Shown here in pieces: positions 11,291 through 22,330 of a stretch of DNA of 64,000 nt. The DNA is taken from contig NC_088342.1 in the NCBI RefSeq assembly GCF_036884655.1, positions 30,435,001-30,499,000 of the forward strand, given 5' to 3'. Position 1 is the stretch's first letter. Each line of letters begins with the position of its first letter. The position numbers were made by a program, and so were the translations under genes. Under the pieces are notes generated by a model, which was given only the letters and a program-made list of their open reading frames with translations, did no database searches and was not told the origin of the DNA. This stretch comes from Musa acuminata AAA Group. Taxonomy: Eukaryota > Streptophyta > Magnoliopsida > Zingiberales > Musaceae.

Positions 11291-13520
11291 ACCCCTTTGC
11301 TTTATTTTGAAATAATTTGATATTTTTCATGAGTTATTTTTAAATTAGTTTAGAAAAATTATAAAAAAAAAAAATTGAGACCATGCTTATCTTTCTAGTA
11401 ATTTTGAAAATGAACATGAAAATTACATGTTTTATGATAAAGGAACAAAATGTTAGACCTAAATCTAATGCTTAAGATAAATCCTATATATGTTTTTAAG
11501 AAGAAATAATGTGTCTTGATGATTTAATGATGTATAATGATGTAATGATGCAATGAAAATATTAAAAGTTTTCGTATAATGCTTGATGATTTTATTCTAT
11601 GCATGAGATTTTGATGTTATAAATGATGATTTTTATGATTTATTGATCTTGATGATTTTTATGATAAATCTTGCACTTTTATTTTAAATGATGATATATG
11701 TTTTGATTTGGTGAAAAAAAAGGGGGGGATAAGGACATGCTTGTATTAAATCAAATCGCTTAAATTGAAACAACTAAAAGGGAATGCATTTTGAAAATAA
11801 ATGTTTGTATCATATTTGATGATTTTACATTTTGAAACTATGCATGATGAGTTAAAGTAATAATGGTTTGAATGCATGAATCGATAATATTTTTGTCACA
11901 TGAATCATGATTCTTTCATTTGATACTCTAAATTTTTTTATGATTCATGATAAATTGAAACATTATGCATGAATCAAGTTCTTGTGGGAATCTATTTATG
12001 TTCCCTTCATTGAATTTTTTAAAAAGTGATTTTGATGATTTGAATTTGAATAAAAAATTTTCAATCGAATCATGAGCTTTCTTTTAATTTCTCTACTTGA
12101 GCTATCTTTTATGAGAATCAAAATATTATCTATCTTTATTGATTTCTTCTTACCATTTACTAAAGAAGAAACTTATGCAAACAAACTATGACCTTGATAA
12201 TGGTTTGTAATGGTTTGAAATTATGCATGTTATATGTTGAAGACTTGAAACCATGTTTTCATATCATGCATACCTAAGTAATGTTGATTTAACAAATTGA
12301 ATGAGTTGAAAATGAATGATAATTTTTCTCTTGATTATAACTTGTGATATTTTTTTATATAAATCATCATCTTGATTTCTCGATATTTGATACATGAGAT
12401 TTTTCTATGAATCAAGATCTTATTTTTGAACTCTCATGTTTTTTTTTGCTAATTATAAAAAGGAGAATTATTTGGATGGATCATTCACAATTGATCTTTC
12501 TTGATCTTCCATCTTTCATGTTGTGATTTTCATATGACACCTTTGTATTTATGTGATGCTTAGAGCATTGATGTAAGAAGGAAATGAATTATACTATTAT
12601 ATTGTTATTCCCCTCTTTTTCTCAATGACAAAGGGGGAGAAAGAATTTCTCGTGTGCGCATCTCAAAAGAGAACCTAAATTTACTAGTTAGCACAATTCA
12701 AGAAGAAGTAAATCATGTTAACTTGCTCATCTCAAAAGAGAAGCAAGAAATGCTATCTTGCAATCTCAAGAGAGGCAAAAGTGCTATCTTGCCTATCTCA
12801 AGAAGCAAAACTTGTAACTTACATATTGCAAAAGGAAGCAAAAACTGCACTTCTTAAAAGAGAAAAATATCCTATTTTGCACTTCTTAAAACTGGGAGTT
12901 TGCTAGCTTGCTAGCTAGCTTGCATACTTCAAGAAGAAGCAAAAAGTTGCTAGTTTGCACATCATAAAGAGAAGCAAAAAGCTTGCTCACTCATCTCAAA
13001 AGATGTAAAAGTTTTGCCTAACTTTCATATATGTAAAATTTGCTAGTCTGCATATTCCAAAATTAAGTAAAACTTACTAAATTTGCTAGCTTGCAAATTG
13101 CTTGGAGAAAGAATTGCTAGAATAGTAAAAATGCTAGCTTGCACGTTTCAAGTAGATGTAAAAGGTGTAAAACTTTTATAAAAAAACTTGCCAGCTTGCA
13201 TGATGATAAATGTAATGATTTGAAATTATATCTCAAAAACTTTCTAGATGCACTTTTCCTTTTTGTTGATGACAAAAGGGAAGAAGATATGATGATATGA
13301 TGATCATACATGGTAGGATGTAATATACTTTGATATTTTGATACCATGACGATTTGAATGATGTATGCAAAACTTATGATAATGATGCATACAAAGCAAT
13401 GATATACACATATTCATGATGAAATATTGTTTTGACTTGAATTCAAGGTTCTATCAATATGGCATATTGATAGGGGGAGTTAAGGTTAACTCCATCATCA
13501 ATTGGTTATCATCATAAAAA
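11291..13520 (+). mobile_element. Family G non-coding internal region, copy 2
   Basis: Collinear with 2292-4750. Carries polypurine-like motifs at 12626-12641 and 13270-13285 and a dense GCTAGC/TTGCTAGC array at 12650-13200, including overlapping GCTAGC palindromes near 12901. No pol homology in any frame that I can read. Confidence 0.7.
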
Positions 13521-13530
13521 ATGGGGAGAT
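13521..13530 (+). other. Polypurine tract, copy 2
   Basis: ATGGGGAGAT directly before TATTGAATC (from TGTTGAATC), the start of the plus LTR. Confidence 0.65.
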
Positions 13531-13980
13531 TATTGAATCTTAAATTTTGATGATGAAACCAGTTGATAGTGTTTGTCTGATATGCATTTTGAGTGACACA
13601 GGAAGCTTCGATCAAGCAGACACAATTAAAAATAAGCAGAATTATATTTGGTCGGAGTGGAATATGTCAGAAGATTGGACGTCGAGTTGGAGGATCGATT
13701 GACATATCTGCATAAGGCTTCAGGCCATGGGTTCGAGTATCGGGCTAAGAAGAGCAAAAATTGCATTAAGAAAATCAAAGTTGCGGAGGTCAATTGGCCG
13801 ATTGGGCAATAAGCCGCAAGAGAGTGCGATGCACCGAAGAATTGGATAAGGCATCAATGAATCAATGACATGCCAGACAATATTTGATTGACTTTGCAAT
13901 AATTATCTAGATCAAAGTAGGTTTTAGGCGTAATTGGGATGAAATTAGGCCAACTTAATTAGGAGCCAATTATGCCCAAG

Positions 13981-15356
13981 TTCTCATGCGCAGCAGAAGA
14001 ATAGAAAAAACAAAATCCCCAAATTCCCAAATATATGTTTGTCATCGTGCAAAGATTGGTGGGCAAAATTCGTAAAATAAAAAATCACGTGTGAGATAGA
14101 TTGTGTTACACAAGGAGATCATATATCCCTGAATCCCTGCAGATCTCTAGGAGAGGGTGAAGGAGGTCAAGCACCCTTCTCTCTGACAGTGATCCACACA
14201 GCAAGGTTGCGATGATGCTCTCCAAAACTTCAGGCTTGCTCTGAGGTGGAGGGGGAGGAAAATAGGAGAGGAAGCAAAAAAGCTCTAGCCTATGAACCAC
14301 TGAATCCCTCCTATTTATAGAGGTCCCCTATCAACTTAACCATAATTAATCCTCCCTTGTTGGGTATTGGATCTCCATCCAATTACCCAAGCCTCTTAGA
14401 TTAGTGGATCTCTATCCAATAATCTCTTATGGGCTCTTATTGGATCCCATCTATAGGATTCAATAATTCAAGGGCTTATTGAATATCTCATAAGATAGGA
14501 GCTCCGACAGATATCTCATATCTAAACCTCTACTCATTGCAACGCCTACCATATGTGTGTGACCCTCTAGGCGCAATATCGAGCTGGCCGTGAGTTATAC
14601 CTATCAAAACTTTTTTTGGCTCAGTGAATTATTATCTCCATAATAATTCACTCGACTCATCGACTGCAGATATACTAGGCCACTACGCTGTAGTCTTCAG
14701 ATGCTACAGGGGAATCCAATCCATTGGACATGTTTGTCCTTAGTTACCGTGTACCTATAGTCCCTCATCCATCTAATATCCTAGAGACCATATATCGGGC
14801 ATGGTGCTATCAGACCTATACGGTTTCTTCTCGAGTCTCGCTCTAATCGGACTCTCCCGAAGAACTCTTTCTCTCTCAATCCGAATGACCCTGGCTAGGG
14901 ATTTGTCTGAGCAAGAACACATGAGACATTTCTCTTATGACAACGAGAGTGGATGATCCTCTATTGACTACCACTCCTGATGACCGACCGTACTAGATCT
15001 GGGATATCCAAATCTATAAGTCTGGTATCAAAGAGTGGAGTACATACAAGACATCCTTGGTGTCTAAGTCTAAGTACCATATACACCATTGGGACTGTAG
15101 AATCATTGTCTGACAATAAGACATCATCAACCATTTAGCATTCCGTAAGCGGATCAATCAGTGAACTCATTCCCCAATGAGCGCCTGTATTGTATCCCTA
15201 GTGTCCCCACACGAGCAACTATGAGACCAGCTGCATCCATCATATGGACAGGTATACAACACACTGGTTTATATTTAGGATCTGTGTTTAAAGGCGAATC
15301 GGTCTCATTATCATGATCTCATCACGATTCGATTCCCATTGCATAAATCGAAGGAC

Positions 15357-15452
<96 letters not shown>

Positions 15453-15551
15453 AAGAGATAAATATCAAAGTATAATAAGCAAAAAGACTACGTGTTAAGT
15501 CACATGTGTCATTATTCACATGATTAGCTTGTAGGGCACCTATAATTAGTA
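13981..15551 (-). mobile_element. LTR-like insertion with TATA box and (TA)n tract
   Basis: 1.57 kb unrelated to family G, replacing ~50 bases of the LTR (compare 5540-5590). Composition and order resemble a Copia LTR read on the minus strand: TATAAATAG box (reverse of 14311-14320), long U3-like stretch and a TA microsatellite. I see neither clean TG/CA ends nor a target duplication, so it may be a solo LTR with eroded ends. Apparent frames at 14106-14300 and 15361-15558 are not credible genes. Confidence 0.45.
15362..15449. repeat. (TA)n microsatellite
   Basis: About 44 uninterrupted TA dinucleotides inside the inserted LTR-like block. Confidence 0.95.
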
Positions 15552-16305
15552 GAATCATTGTGGTACAGTCTCCAAGACTATGTCAGGCAATGGTACCGTC
15601 AGTTTGGGCCATGGTACCGCCCAAACATAGTCTCCGAGAGATTGTCAGGCTGTGATACTGCTAGACTAGCCGGTGGTACCGCTAGACTGGGAGGTGGTAT
15701 CGCCCAGTGTTAGTTTTGTAGGCGGTCGTACCGCCCAGCACAAGCAGTGGTACAGCCAGGACTCGGGAAACCCAAGATGAGACCTTTTTAACCTCCAAGT
15801 TTGTATCCACTTGAGGCCTATAAATACCCTTCTCATCACTGGTTGATATATATAAGCATAAAGAGCTTAAAAGTGGGAAAACACTGTAGCAAACACTTGA
15901 GAGATTCCCTCCTCTAGTTCTAAGTTTAGAATTCTATTTAGGGAGGAGTGAGTGCTTGTAAAAGGTTATCTCCTAAACCTATGAAAAGAAGAAGAGGGGT
16001 GTAAAAGGGTAGTTAATCTTCGTCCATTGAAATAAAATTGTTAGTAGATGTCGGTGGCCTCAACGGAAGGGGAATCAGCGGAGTGGATGTATATCACGAC
16101 GACCAAACCATTATAAAACTCAGTTTGTATTTTTATTTTTACAATTTATCTTTATTATAAACTGCTTTACCTTCTTATTTCTTTCACTACGCTTTCAAGT
16201 CAATATCTTTATGAAATGGTTTTCGTCGAAATCAGATTTTTACTGTATGAAGATTTTTATTGTACTAATTCACCCCCTCTCTTAGTGTCGCTTTTGATCC
16301 TAACA

Positions 16306-16544
16306 ATGTCAACAATCAATTAATTTTTAAGACTTAAAAATTTTATTGATTTATTAGATATAGAATTTAATATACTTGTTATGGGTAATTTAAAACCAAA
16401 TTTATTCAATGATTTTCATTAATTTATCATATATTATATGTTAAAAATGTACATATTTTTTGACTTAAAAGTTTTTAAGTGGCTCATTTAATCAAAATAT
16501 TTTTTAAGCTAATTTAGATTTATCCTTTCACTTAGTATTTTAAG
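16306..16544 (+). mobile_element. Family R internal region, first copy, middle part
   Basis: Starts with the right-hand ATGTC duplication, then matches 20073-20312. Interrupted again at 16544/16545 by a solo LTR. No coding content. Confidence 0.75.
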
Positions 16545-18097
16545 TGTTAGGATCGGTCGACACTAAGAGGGGGGTGTGGGAGGGTGAATTAATGTAGCGG
16601 ATAAAATTACGTTTGTTCGAAAATATTTTATTTGATTAAAACTAATTTCGAAAAGATATTAACTTAAAACACGTTCGTAAGAATGTGCAGCTAAAGTAAT
16701 GAGGAAGTATGGCAGTTTGCAATAAATGTAAATAGCAAAGTAAAAATACAAACCAGATTTTATAGTGGTTCAATCGTCGTGACCTACATCCACTCCTGAT
16801 TCCTCTTCCGTCGAGGCCACTGGCATCCACTAACGCTCTTTCTTCAATAGGCAAAGACCAACCACCTTTTTACAACTCTATTCTCCTTTTGATAGGTTCA
16901 GGAGAGAACCTTTGTACTCCCACTTACTCATCTCTTAAACCACACTAACACTTAGAGCTTGAGAGGAGTTCTCATAAGATTACAATAGCATTTTTCTACT
17001 TTTTTTACTCTCAATTCTTATGTTGCTAACTAGGGATGAGTGAGATATTTATAGGCCTCAAGTAGATTCAAACTTGGAGCCTAAAAATGTCTCATCCTGG
17101 GTTTCTCGGGTCCTAGTAGTACCATTGCTTGTGCTGGGCAGTATCACCACTTGTAGCACTAATACTGGATGGTACCACCACCCAATCTAGCGATACCATT
17201 ACCTAGCACCCTACCACTGGGCGGTACTATCGCCTAACATAGTCTTAGAGACTATGTCACGACGGTTCCACTTGTTAGGTCACCGTTTGGGCCTTCCACT
17301 TGGCCCAACACAACCCAAACTTGGGCCCAATTGGCCCCTAATCGAGTTGGCCCAATTCCAACTCAAGTATATGCTAACTATGAATTTTAAGATATACACT
17401 AAGCAAATCAAGTCCGTTTATTCTATGTTTCTTCCAGCGATCTTCCAGTGAACTTCCAACGATCTCTCATCAATGTCCCGCTCCTGGCAAGCTCCTGGAC
17501 TTCATGATGATTATCTTGGCGAGTTCTGATAAGATGCTTTGGCAAGCTCCTAGACTTCTTGATCAATTTCGATAGAACTTCCGACGAATGTCCAGACTTC
17601 CAATGAACTCTCGAACTCCCAACGAAATCTCGTTCTTGACTCCGGGACTTTATTTTGCTTTATGTCTTGATCGCTATCGTAGTTAATCCTGCACACTTAA
17701 AACCTATTTCAATCTAGATAATTATTACAAAGCTTGAATCAAATGTTGTCTGGCATGTCATTGGTTCATCGACGCTTCGTTTGATTCTTCGACGCATTGC
17801 CCTCTCTTGCGGCCTATTGTCCAATTGGCCAGTTGACCTTCCCAACTTCAATTTTCTTATCATAACTTTTACTCTTCTTAGCCCGATGTCTAAACCAATG
17901 GCCCAAAGCCTTCTGCTGATATGTCGACCGATCCTCCGGCTCGACATCCAATCTTCTGACATATTCTACTCCGGCCCAACATGATTCTTCCTACTTTTAC
18001 TTATCTCTCCTGATCGAAGCTTCCTGCATCACTCAAAATGTAGATCAAATCATAAACAGTATCAATCGATTTCATCATCAAAATCCAAGATTTAACA
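16545..18097 (-). repeat. Solo LTR of family G, TSD TTAAG
   Basis: A single 1553-base LTR (TGTTAGGATCGG on the left, CCAAGATTTAACA on the right, i.e. reversed) with perfect flanking duplications TTAAG at 16540-16544 and 18098-18102. No primer-binding site, gag or polypurine tract beside it. This is the classic footprint of LTR-LTR recombination that removed the internal region. It keeps the palindromic U3 cluster (17110-17240). Confidence 0.9.
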
Positions 18098-18102
18098 TTA
18101 AG

Positions 18103-18172
18103 AGCTAATTATATTGATTAATACTATTTTTAATCAAATTTAGGGACCAAATTTTTATGAAGTGGGGGAAAA
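18103..18172 (+). mobile_element. Family R internal 3' end with polypurine tract
   Basis: Matches 20312-20382; ends AGTGGGGGAAAAA (18161-18172), the counterpart of AAGTGGGAGAGAAA before the complete LTR at 20383. Confidence 0.7.
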
Positions 18173-18603
18173 ATCCTACACACCTTTATTATCTAATTAT
18201 TATGTATGTGTTATATGTGGTTGATGTATGCTTTTATTTATTATGTAAGAAATTATTATCTTTTTTTATGCATAAGTTTTATGATGAATCGATATATTAT
18301 CATTTCTTATTGAATTATTGATATTTGTTTATATTAAAAATTAGTTTTTACAATTTTTTTGAGGTTCCTAATTAGCATGGTTACTGATATATTTTTATCT
18401 TATATTTATTTTCAGAGTAATCTATTACAAAAATAGACTTATGACTCTAAAAAAACGATGTGGTCTTTTTTCTAATTTATTATTGTAAAGACAAGGATTT
18501 GAATTTAAGGATGAAGAAAGAAAAAAGAGAGGGAGTTTATTATGTAAATTTTGGATAATAAATTATTGATATATTATTCTTTTTATAAATTTGGGATATG
18601 ATA
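18173..18603 (+). repeat. Family R LTR, 5'-deleted (middle LTR of array)
   Basis: Only the last ~430 bases of the ~3.0 kb LTR remain; it starts where 34003 begins in the full copy and ends GATATGATA. The polypurine tract abuts it directly, so ~2.5 kb of LTR was deleted. It is shared between two internal regions. Confidence 0.7.
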
Positions 18604-20382
18604 ATTTAATGGTATCAAAGCTAGGTTTTTTAGGACCTATTGGAATATGGAATTCTAGGGTTAGAATTTTAGATTACCCAATTAGTTTTTGAGATTTAGA
18701 TTTTAAAGATTATATTATAATAAAACTAAAACATGAATTTAAGAGATTAGGGTCATTTTTTTTGTCAAATATGATTTTCTTTATAAAAATTAATTGATTA
18801 AAGATGTTACTAGAAAAGAATCTCGTTAAATGACTTGAAATAGGATTATTGAGTAAAAGATCAAAATTTTATTTTTCTCTAAATTAAAATAAGTGTTTTA
18901 TTAGTTTATCTTATAAACTCCCATAAGGTTTTATATTTTAAATATGGTTTTTTCATAACCCTCTTGTCCACTTTTTGAAAAATAGATTAGGGTTGTTAAT
19001 TTAATTATAGAATATATTATTTTCATTTTGAGATATATATAATAAATAAATAATATCAATTGACTTAGAATTCATGAAGATGCACATATTAGATTTATAT
19101 CTAATACTTTTAAATAATAATTTGCACATATTAGATTTATATCTAATAGATTATTATTTTCATTTTGAGATATATATAATAAATAAATAATATCAATTGA
19201 CTTAGAATTCATGAAGATGCACATATTAGATTTATATCTAATACTTTTAAATAATAATTTGGCCATCTAACTAGAAATATTATAGGATGCTTATGTTCAT
19301 TGTAAAATAGTTATGTGTTTTTTATTTTATTTTATAATAAATAAATAAATTAAGTTTATTGCATAAGCCTTATAGCATTTATTATTTCGACAATATCATT
19401 TTCATATTGGGGACCTAAAATTCATTAATATAATTTTGTTATAAATTTAAAATAGATTATACATGAAGGAAGTTTGACATAAATTCTACAATAGTTTGAC
19501 ATATTATTTTTGTTACTCTTATTTCTATAATATTATTTTATCCAAAATTATGAATAGGGTAAATTTAATAAAACATATCTAGTTTTACTAATTGAATATT
19601 ATACTAAGTTCTTGTTATTCTCTCATATGTAAAAGTTTTGATAATTTTAAGTGCAAAATTTTATAGGATCTTTTAAAAATATAAATTAAAAAATATTTAT
19701 CTTTATAATTTTTGTTACCATATATTATTCTTAAAATTGAGATTAGATTTTACATGTGCTAGGATGGTTTGTAAAAGTTATTATTGACATTAATAAAATA
19801 TGTGTATTTGAAATTGAATAAATTTGATCAATATTTAAACTTAATTATATAAGTAATTAATTTGAATAGAGTTTTGATTTAATGTCAAATTAATTATTAG
19901 ATATTATTTATTTAATTTAATGATGAGATCTAATGAGAATTAAATATAATGTTATTTCTTTGACACATATAATATATAAATAATATGGAATAAAAAAATA
20001 TATGTTAAATAGTTGATAAATTTTCTCATTTCAATTGCTTTTGTTTGTTGAGTTGCTCCATGACTTATATTTTATGTCAACAATCAATTAATTTTTAAAA
20101 CTTAAAAAATTTATTGATTTATTAGATATAGAATTTTATATACTTGTTACGGGTAATCTAAAACCAAATTTATTCAATGAGTTTCATTAATTTGTCATAT
20201 ATTTTATGTCAAAAATGTATATATCTTTTGACTTAAAATTTTTGAGTGGCTCGTTTAATCAAAATATTTTTCAAGCTAATTTAGAGTTATCCTTTCACTT
20301 AGTATTTTAAAATTTAATTATATTGATTAATACTATTTTTAATCAAATTTGGGGACCAAATTTCTATTAAGTGGGAGAGAAA
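18604..20382 (+). mobile_element. Family R internal region, second copy
   Basis: 1.78 kb from the primer-binding site TGGTATCAAAGC (18610-18621) to the polypurine tract (20369-20382). AT-rich with no gag or pol match and no long frame. Parallel to 7596-8931 plus 16311-16544 plus 18103-18172. Contains a 137-base tandem duplication at 19021-19294 that the first copy lacks. Confidence 0.75.
19021..19294. repeat. 137-bp tandem duplication
   Basis: The block starting TTTCATTTTGAGAT at 19021 recurs at 19158, and GAATTCATGAAGATG at 19068 recurs at 19205, both offset by 137. Each unit contains the near-palindrome ATTAGATTTATATCTAAT. The paralogous stretch near 8010-8110 has a single unit. Confidence 0.9.
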
Positions 20383-20648
20383 TGTAATCACCGATAATTT
20401 CTCCCTTAATATAAATCAATTACTATAAATAATTTATTACCTTATTATTAACTTCTATATTTATGTACTATTGTTAAGAAAATAATTAAATTTGATTTCC
20501 TTAATCATGTGGATAAGTTAAAAATTCTACTAATCAATTAAATTATTAATTAATTAATTAATTAATTAATTAATTTCTTAATGAATGATTTGATATTTAG
20601 GAAGGAAATAGTTTATTATTCATTTTTGTCTATGAACTATAAGAAATG
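20383..20648 (+). repeat. Family R LTR, start (3' LTR of array)
   Basis: TGTAATCACCGATAATTTC directly after the polypurine tract, continuing as the sequence that opens the window. Interrupted at 20648 by a family G element; continues at 31660. Includes a run of TTAA repeats at 20540-20580. Confidence 0.75.
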
Positions 20649-22315
20649 TGTTAGGAACGAGTCGGCATTGGGGGGGGGGTGAATTAGTGCAGCGATAAAA
20701 TCGTCGGTTCTAAAAAAAACTTCATACAATAAAAACCGAACTCGGAAGATAACTTGAAGTTCAATGCTTGTTCGTAAGCGTAGGCATAGTAAAAGCATAA
20801 TAAGGAGGAAAAACAGTTTGCTATAAAAGTAAATTGCAAGAAGGAAACGCAAACCGGATTTTTATAGTGGTTCGATCATTGTGACCTACATCCACTCCAC
20901 CAATTCCTCTTCCGTCGAGGCCATTGGCATCCACTATCAGTCTTCCTTCAATAGACAAAGACCAACCACCTTTTACAACTCGATTCTCCTTTTACTGGGT
21001 TTAGGAGATAACCCTTACACCCCCACTTACTCATTAAACTATTCTAACACTTAGAACTTTTGAGAGGAGTTCACACAACATTGCAGTAGCATTTCTTTCT
21101 ATTTTTACTCTGAAGTTCTGTGTCTCTTAATCAGGGATGAGAGGAGTATTTATAAGCCTTAAGTTGATTCAAACTTAGAGCCTAAAAATATCTCATCCTA
21201 GGTTTCCTAGGTACGAGCGGTACCATTGCCTGTGCTGGGTGGTACCACCGACTGGCATCCTGACATTGGGTGGTACTACCGCCTGACAAAGCTCAAAGAC
21301 CGAGCTCTAGCGGGACCACCGCTTGATAGGGGTGGTACCACCGTTGGCAGTATTTACTATCGGTGGTACCACCACTAGTAGCATTTATTGCCAGCGGTAC
21401 CACCGCCCAGTCTGGGCGGTACCACCGCCTAGACCACTTGGGAGACTGAGTCTCCTAAGCGGTGCCACCATCGGCCAGGCTTTCAGCATCTTGGTTGGGC
21501 CTTGAATCTGGCCCAAGCTAGCCCAACTTCAGGCCCAATTGGCCCCTAACAGAGTTGATGGAATTACCTCCCAATCCCAACTCCAATTATGTGCTAACTA
21601 TAATTCCTAAGATATATTATAAGCAAAATAAGTCTGGTTTCTTCCGACGAGCTTCCAGCGATCTTCCGGCGAACTTCTGACAATCTCTCGGCAATGATCC
21701 GGCGGACTCCCGGCAAGCTCTTGGACTTCACAATGATCTTCTTAGTGAGTTCCGATGAGATTCTTTGGCAAGCTTCTGGACTTCTTGGTTGGTTCCGATA
21801 TAACTTCCGATAAACGTCTGGACTTCCGACGAACTCTCGAACTCCCAACGAAATCGCGTTCTTGACTCTAGGACTTCATTTTCCTTTATGCCTTGCTATC
21901 ATAGTTAATCCTGCACATATAAAACACACTTTGTTCTAGACAATTATTACTAAGCATAAATCATGTTGTTCGGCATGTCATTGGTCTATCGACACTTCGT
22001 CTGATTCTTCAACGTATCATCCTCTCTTACGGCCTATTGCCCAATTAGCCAGTTGACCTCCGTAACTCCGATATCCTTAGTGTAATATATTCTCTTCTTG
22101 GCTCGATGCCCGAATCTATGGCCTGAAGCCTTCTATCGATACGTCAACCGATCCTTCGGTGCAATGTCTAATCTTCTGACATATTTCTCCGGCCCAACAT
22201 GATTCTTTCTGCTTTAAATGTCTCTCCCTGATCGAAGCATCCTACGTCATTTAAAACGTAGATCAAATTATAAATACTATGAATTGGTTTCATTATCAAA
22301 ATCTGAGATTTAACA
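20649..22315 (-). repeat. Family G 3' LTR, 1667 bp
   Basis: Reversed LTR with the densest cluster of GGTGGTACCACC-type palindromes in the window (21190-21450, about eight or nine imperfect copies). Apparent reading frames here (for example 21323-21505) are LTR sequence. Confidence 0.85.
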
Positions 22316-22330
22316 ATCTCCCACTTTTTG
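22316..22330 (-). other. Polypurine tract of family G
   Basis: Reverse complement CAAAAAGTGGGAGAT adjoining TGTTAAATC, the start of the 3' LTR. Confidence 0.75.

Larger units (their letters stand above)
8932..16305. mobile_element. Family G composite with inverted LTR 3' ends, TSD ATGTC
   Basis: Flanked by a perfect 5-base duplication ATGTC (8927-8931 and 16306-16310). The empty site at ~20067 reads TTTTATGTCAACAATC, confirming the boundaries. The left end is the reverse complement of an LTR 3' end (TGTTAGGATCGAG) and the right end is an LTR 3' end (GATCCTAACA), so both outer ends are the same LTR terminus in opposite orientation. Inside: minus-strand LTR tail, truncated minus gag, primer-binding site and minus LTR (to 10452), then plus-strand gag, internal DNA and plus LTR. 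Confidence 0.8.
13531..16305 (+). repeat. Family G LTR, plus orientation, interrupted
   Basis: LTR start at 13531 with the TG changed to TA, and a good end in GATCCTAACA at 16305 followed by the ATGTC duplication. Middle broken by an unrelated LTR-like block (13981-15551). Without it the LTR is about 1.2 kb. TATAAATA at 15819-15826 and the palindromic block at 15580-15770 are retained. Confidence 0.8.

Noticed and set aside
15361..15558. Poly(Tyr-Ile) frame
   Set aside because: Translation of a TA microsatellite. The same holds for frames at 59891-60308.
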